From Roseibacillus sp. (lineage in GTDB: Bacteria > Verrucomicrobiota > Verrucomicrobiia > Verrucomicrobiales > Akkermansiaceae), in NCBI GenBank assembly GCA_002715825.1, contig PBAI01000038.1:29142-65371 (forward strand): DNA of 36,230 nt, read 5' to 3'. The first letter of the stretch is position 1. Each line of letters starts with the position of its first letter. A program made the translations under genes and the position numbers. Positions 34,414 through 36,230 of this stretch are shown here, one piece after another. The notes below the pieces were generated by a model. The model searched no databases. It was not told the DNA's origin and worked only from the letters and a program-made list of their open reading frames with translations.

Positions 34414-35189
34414 CCTAGCTCATTTTCGATTTCGGCATAGGCACTATGGTTATGGATGGATTCAAAATTCTCAGCCTCGACCCTGTACCATGAGATTGAT
34501 CCCTGTTCCTCAGACCTACGTGCAACGTTTCTCACCAAGTCCTCTACGAATACCGGATGATCATAAGCTCGCTCTGTTACCGCTTTTTCGTCTGGCCGTT
34601 TCAAAAGGCTGTAGAGCTCCGAACTCGCCGATTCCTCGACAATCTCGATCGCATCCTCAATCCAGATCACCTGCGAAGACCTGATCGAATAGGTGACAAT
34701 GCCTCTTTGATTATGAGCTCCTCGTTCGCTGATGGCCTTGGAGCATGGGCACAAAGTTGTAACTGGCACCATGACCGTGAGGGCAAAGTCCTCCGTCTCA
34801 CCAGCTTCGATTTCGAACCGGACCTCGTAGCAGAGATTGCCCTCTTTCTCTGTTACCGGAGCCCGCTTGGAGCGAAAGAAAGGAAATTGATACGTTACCC
34901 ACGCGGTCTCTGCCCTGAGGCGCCTCTGAAGCTCGCGTGGCACCAGCCCTGGCTCCTTGACGTTCAGGCAGTTTCCATGCTCGTTGAGGACTTCAACAAA
35001 ACGACTCATGTGCGTTCCCCTTTCGTCATGAGGCAGGTTCACAGCCAATGAGACATCCGCAACAGTATGTTGGATCTCGCCATCCCTTCCAACAACCCCA
35101 CATGGGTGCTTCAGAGACTTGATCCCCACCCGATCGATAGGCAGATTCCGGTCGTCCTTTTCGTTCTGCGTGTCAATCAGATCCTGCAT
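34410..35189 (-). CDS. folE2: GTP cyclohydrolase FolE2 (GCYH-IB)
   Basis: A 259-residue enzyme that converts GTP to dihydroneopterin triphosphate, the first step of folate synthesis. The N-terminus MQDLIDTQNEKDDRNLPIDR matches the family start with its DTQ and RNLPI pattern, so I place the start at 35189; the frame is open 18 codons further. The conserved catalytic Cys is in TTLCPCSKAIS (about residue 148), followed by RGAHNQRG. FolE2 is the tunnelling-fold alternative to the zinc enzyme FolE and can use other metals. It follows rpsR after 76 nt on the same strand and overlaps the next gene by 4 nt. No classical FolE gene is in the window. Confidence 0.92.
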   Translation of the reverse strand: MQDLIDTQNEKDDRNLPIDRVGIKSLKHPCGVVGRDGEIQHTVADVSLAVNLPHDERGTHMSRFVEVLNEHGNCLNVKEPGLVPRELQRRLRAETAWVTYQFPFFRSKRAPVTEKEGNLCYEVRFEIEAGETEDFALTVMVPVTTLCPCSKAISERGAHNQRGIVTYSIRSSQVIWIEDAIEIVEESASSELYSLLKRPDEKAVTERAYDHPVFVEDLVRNVARRSEEQGSISWYRVEAENFESIHNHSAYAEIENELG

Positions 35190-35265
35190 CGATCCCATGT
35201 GGGCCAGCCAGACGATCACGCTCCATTGACCCCGACCATTCAAAGTCAGGCATCCAAGGGAGGAA

Positions 35266-35508
35266 TCAGGGAAGTAAGCTTACTGCCCGGGCACGCTTAA
35301 TCTCACGAGTAATCTTACGGTGCATCTTGGCTGAAACACCGGTAACCTTCCGGGGAAGAATTTTTCCCGTCTCAGTGGTAAATTTTGCGAGCACCTTAGG
35401 ATTCAGATAGGTGATCTGTTCGATCTGGAGGTCGAGCCGCTTCCGCGTCATCCTCTTGTTCGCCTTCCGGAATGCAATCCGGCGTTCCTTGGTCTTGGGC
35501 TCACTCAT
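35266..35508 (-). CDS. rpsR: 30S ribosomal protein S18
   Basis: An 80-residue S18. The core is unmistakable: [20 protein letters not shown], then [16 protein letters not shown], then [14 protein letters not shown]. The N-terminal part ([19 protein letters not shown]) contains no cysteine, so this is the zinc-free form. S18 sits on the platform of the small subunit with S6 and S11. It starts 15 nt after the rpmG stop. The order L33 then S18 is the same as in chloroplast genomes. Confidence 0.95.
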   Translation of the reverse strand: MSEPKTKERRIAFRKANKRMTRKRLDLQIEQITYLNPKVLAKFTTETGKILPRKVTGVSAKMHRKITREIKRARAVSLLP

Positions 35509-35523
35509 GATCGGTATCGGTCG

Positions 35524-35697
35524 TTAGCGGAGTTCGCGATGAAGTGTTCTACGCTTCAGGTAGTGATTGAACTTTACTTTCTCGAGCCTCCCCGGTGTCC
35601 GCAGACTTTTCTTGTTACGGGTAGTCGCGTAGCGGGATGGCTGTTTGCCCTCCGCCTTCGCTTCGGTGCATTCGAGAATGATGATGTCGCGTGGCAT
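35524..35697 (-). CDS. rpmG: 50S ribosomal protein L33
   Basis: A 57-residue protein, short enough to be missed by length cut-offs. Family features are MPRDIIILECTEAKAEG, the SRYATTRNKKS segment and the C-terminal LKRRTLHRELR. Of the four zinc-binding cysteines of the C+ form only one (C10) remains, so it is the zinc-independent type. It lies between the DksA-like gene (30 nt upstream) and rpsR (15 nt downstream). No Shine-Dalgarno is present. L33 binds near the E site of the large subunit. Confidence 0.92.
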   Translation of the reverse strand: MPRDIIILECTEAKAEGKQPSRYATTRNKKSLRTPGRLEKVKFNHYLKRRTLHRELR

Positions 35698-35727
35698 AGC
35701 TGCGAAAAGGGCGGAAAACCTAGCGGA

Positions 35728-36230
35728 TCAGGCGCTTCCGTCAAGAGAAACTGCTGAAGATCCAGTTGTGGCTGCCCCGAACCCTATTGCATCAGAGCTC
35801 CGGAATTTCCGGTTAGGATTTTCCTGCTCCCACTTGTGCTGGCATTCTACCGTGAGACGAGCGATTGGCATCGCTTCCAAGCGGGCCTGGGGAATTCTTT
35901 TTCCCGAAATTTCACATATGCCGTAAGATCCGGCCTCAATACGTTCCAAAGCCGCCTGAATCTCCTGCAAGGCATCTTGCTCCTTGGAGAGTAGGTTAAG
36001 CGCAAAATCACGATCGTAGGCATCGCTACCTGCGTCACCCAGATGGGTGCCGCTTACCGATGCCTCTGAGCCCGAGGAGCCGCTACGTAGGGTCTCCTGC
36101 TGAACTCCATCCATCGCGTCCATCAGCTCATCCTGAAAATCGAGAAGGCGCTGGCGCTGCTTTTTCACAAAAAGCGTCAATTTGACGGGTTTTCTTGGAG
36201 CAACCTTCTTCGCGGCGGCCTTCTTCGCGG
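35728..36230 (-). CDS. TraR/DksA-family protein (5' truncated)
   Basis: The frame runs off the window, so the N-terminus is missing. The visible part opens with a Lys/Ala-rich stretch (AKKAAAKKVAPRKPVK) before the coiled coil (FVKKQRQRLLDFQDELMDAM). The DksA-like core follows: GSDAYDRDFALNLLSKEQ, then EIQAALERIEAGSYGICEISGKRI and a final LEAMPIARLTVECQHK. The four-cysteine zinc finger is reduced to two (C in YGICEIS and C in TVECQHK); the other two positions are Ser and Thr. DksA binds RNA polymerase in its secondary channel and works with ppGpp. Whether this one does so is unknown. An in-frame TTG at 36180 is not a likely start given the basic extension. It is first in the rpmG-rpsR-folE2 run within the window. 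Confidence 0.85.
   Translation of the reverse strand, partial: AKKAAAKKVAPRKPVKLTLFVKKQRQRLLDFQDELMDAMDGVQQETLRSGSSGSEASVSGTHLGDAGSDAYDRDFALNLLSKEQDALQEIQAALERIEAGSYGICEISGKRIPQARLEAMPIARLTVECQHKWEQENPNRKFRSSDAIGFGAATTGSSAVSLDGSA

Noticed and set aside
35190-35265. Zur box search upstream of folE2
   Set aside because: I see no long AT-rich palindrome of the Zur type in these 76 bases; a site may lie upstream of the DksA-like gene outside the window.

Overview
The window is a gene-dense, purely chromosomal stretch of moderate GC. It carries no rRNA, tRNA, insertion sequence, CRISPR or phage genes that I can see. Several traits point to Verrucomicrobiota, probably the Opitutae/Puniceicoccales side: almost no Shine-Dalgarno sequences before start codons, a DksA-like protein with a Lys/Ala-rich N-terminus, a cysteine-poor L33 next to a cysteine-free S18, FolE2, an enlarged SecA, and two ExbB/ExbD modules. 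This placement is inference from protein character, not from a marker-gene comparison.

Layout. 1-11.7 kb: three protein-export genes lie close together (3' end of secF, ffh, secA), interspersed with an exported polysaccharide deacetylase, smc (minus strand) and an SDR oxidoreductase. 11.8-13.4 kb: rpsU and a convergent fabF. 13.5-15.7 kb (minus): a tightly coupled module of ExbB-like, ExbD-like, a membrane-anchored TonB-like protein and a small membrane zinc-ribbon protein. 15.8-18.3 kb (plus): DEAD-box helicase, ruvC, lipB. 18.3-25.3 kb (minus): a second-type EF-G, an exported isochorismatase-fold hydrolase, and a fused hydantoinase A/B (5-oxoprolinase-like) protein. 25.4-30.8 kb (minus): an operon-like run of rsmA-Nudix fusion, tonB, exbB, exbD and def, followed by an unknown protein with SPF motifs. 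30.9-34.0 kb (plus): pgsA-family enzyme, der, and an orphan OppD-type ATPase. 34.0-36.2 kb (minus): DksA-like, rpmG, rpsR, folE2 and an unknown small protein that may have an Sm/Hfq-like fold.

How the genes work together. Most genes are housekeeping: export (SecF, SRP54, SecA), chromosome organisation (SMC), translation (S21, S18, L33, EF-G, deformylase, RsmA, Der), lipids and cofactors (FabF, PgsA family, LipB, FolE2). The less ordinary parts are two proton-channel/energy-transducer modules of different gene order, the RsmA-Nudix fusion, and the 3'-most cluster, whose recognisable members all dispense with a zinc site that other lineages keep. Putative promoters found by eye have a -35/-10 pair with a 17-18 nt spacer, and several sit very close to their start codons.

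Limits: everything here is read by eye. Family calls rest on motifs and remembered family sequences; no search, alignment or structure prediction was run. No stretch longer than about 270 bases lacks a gene.
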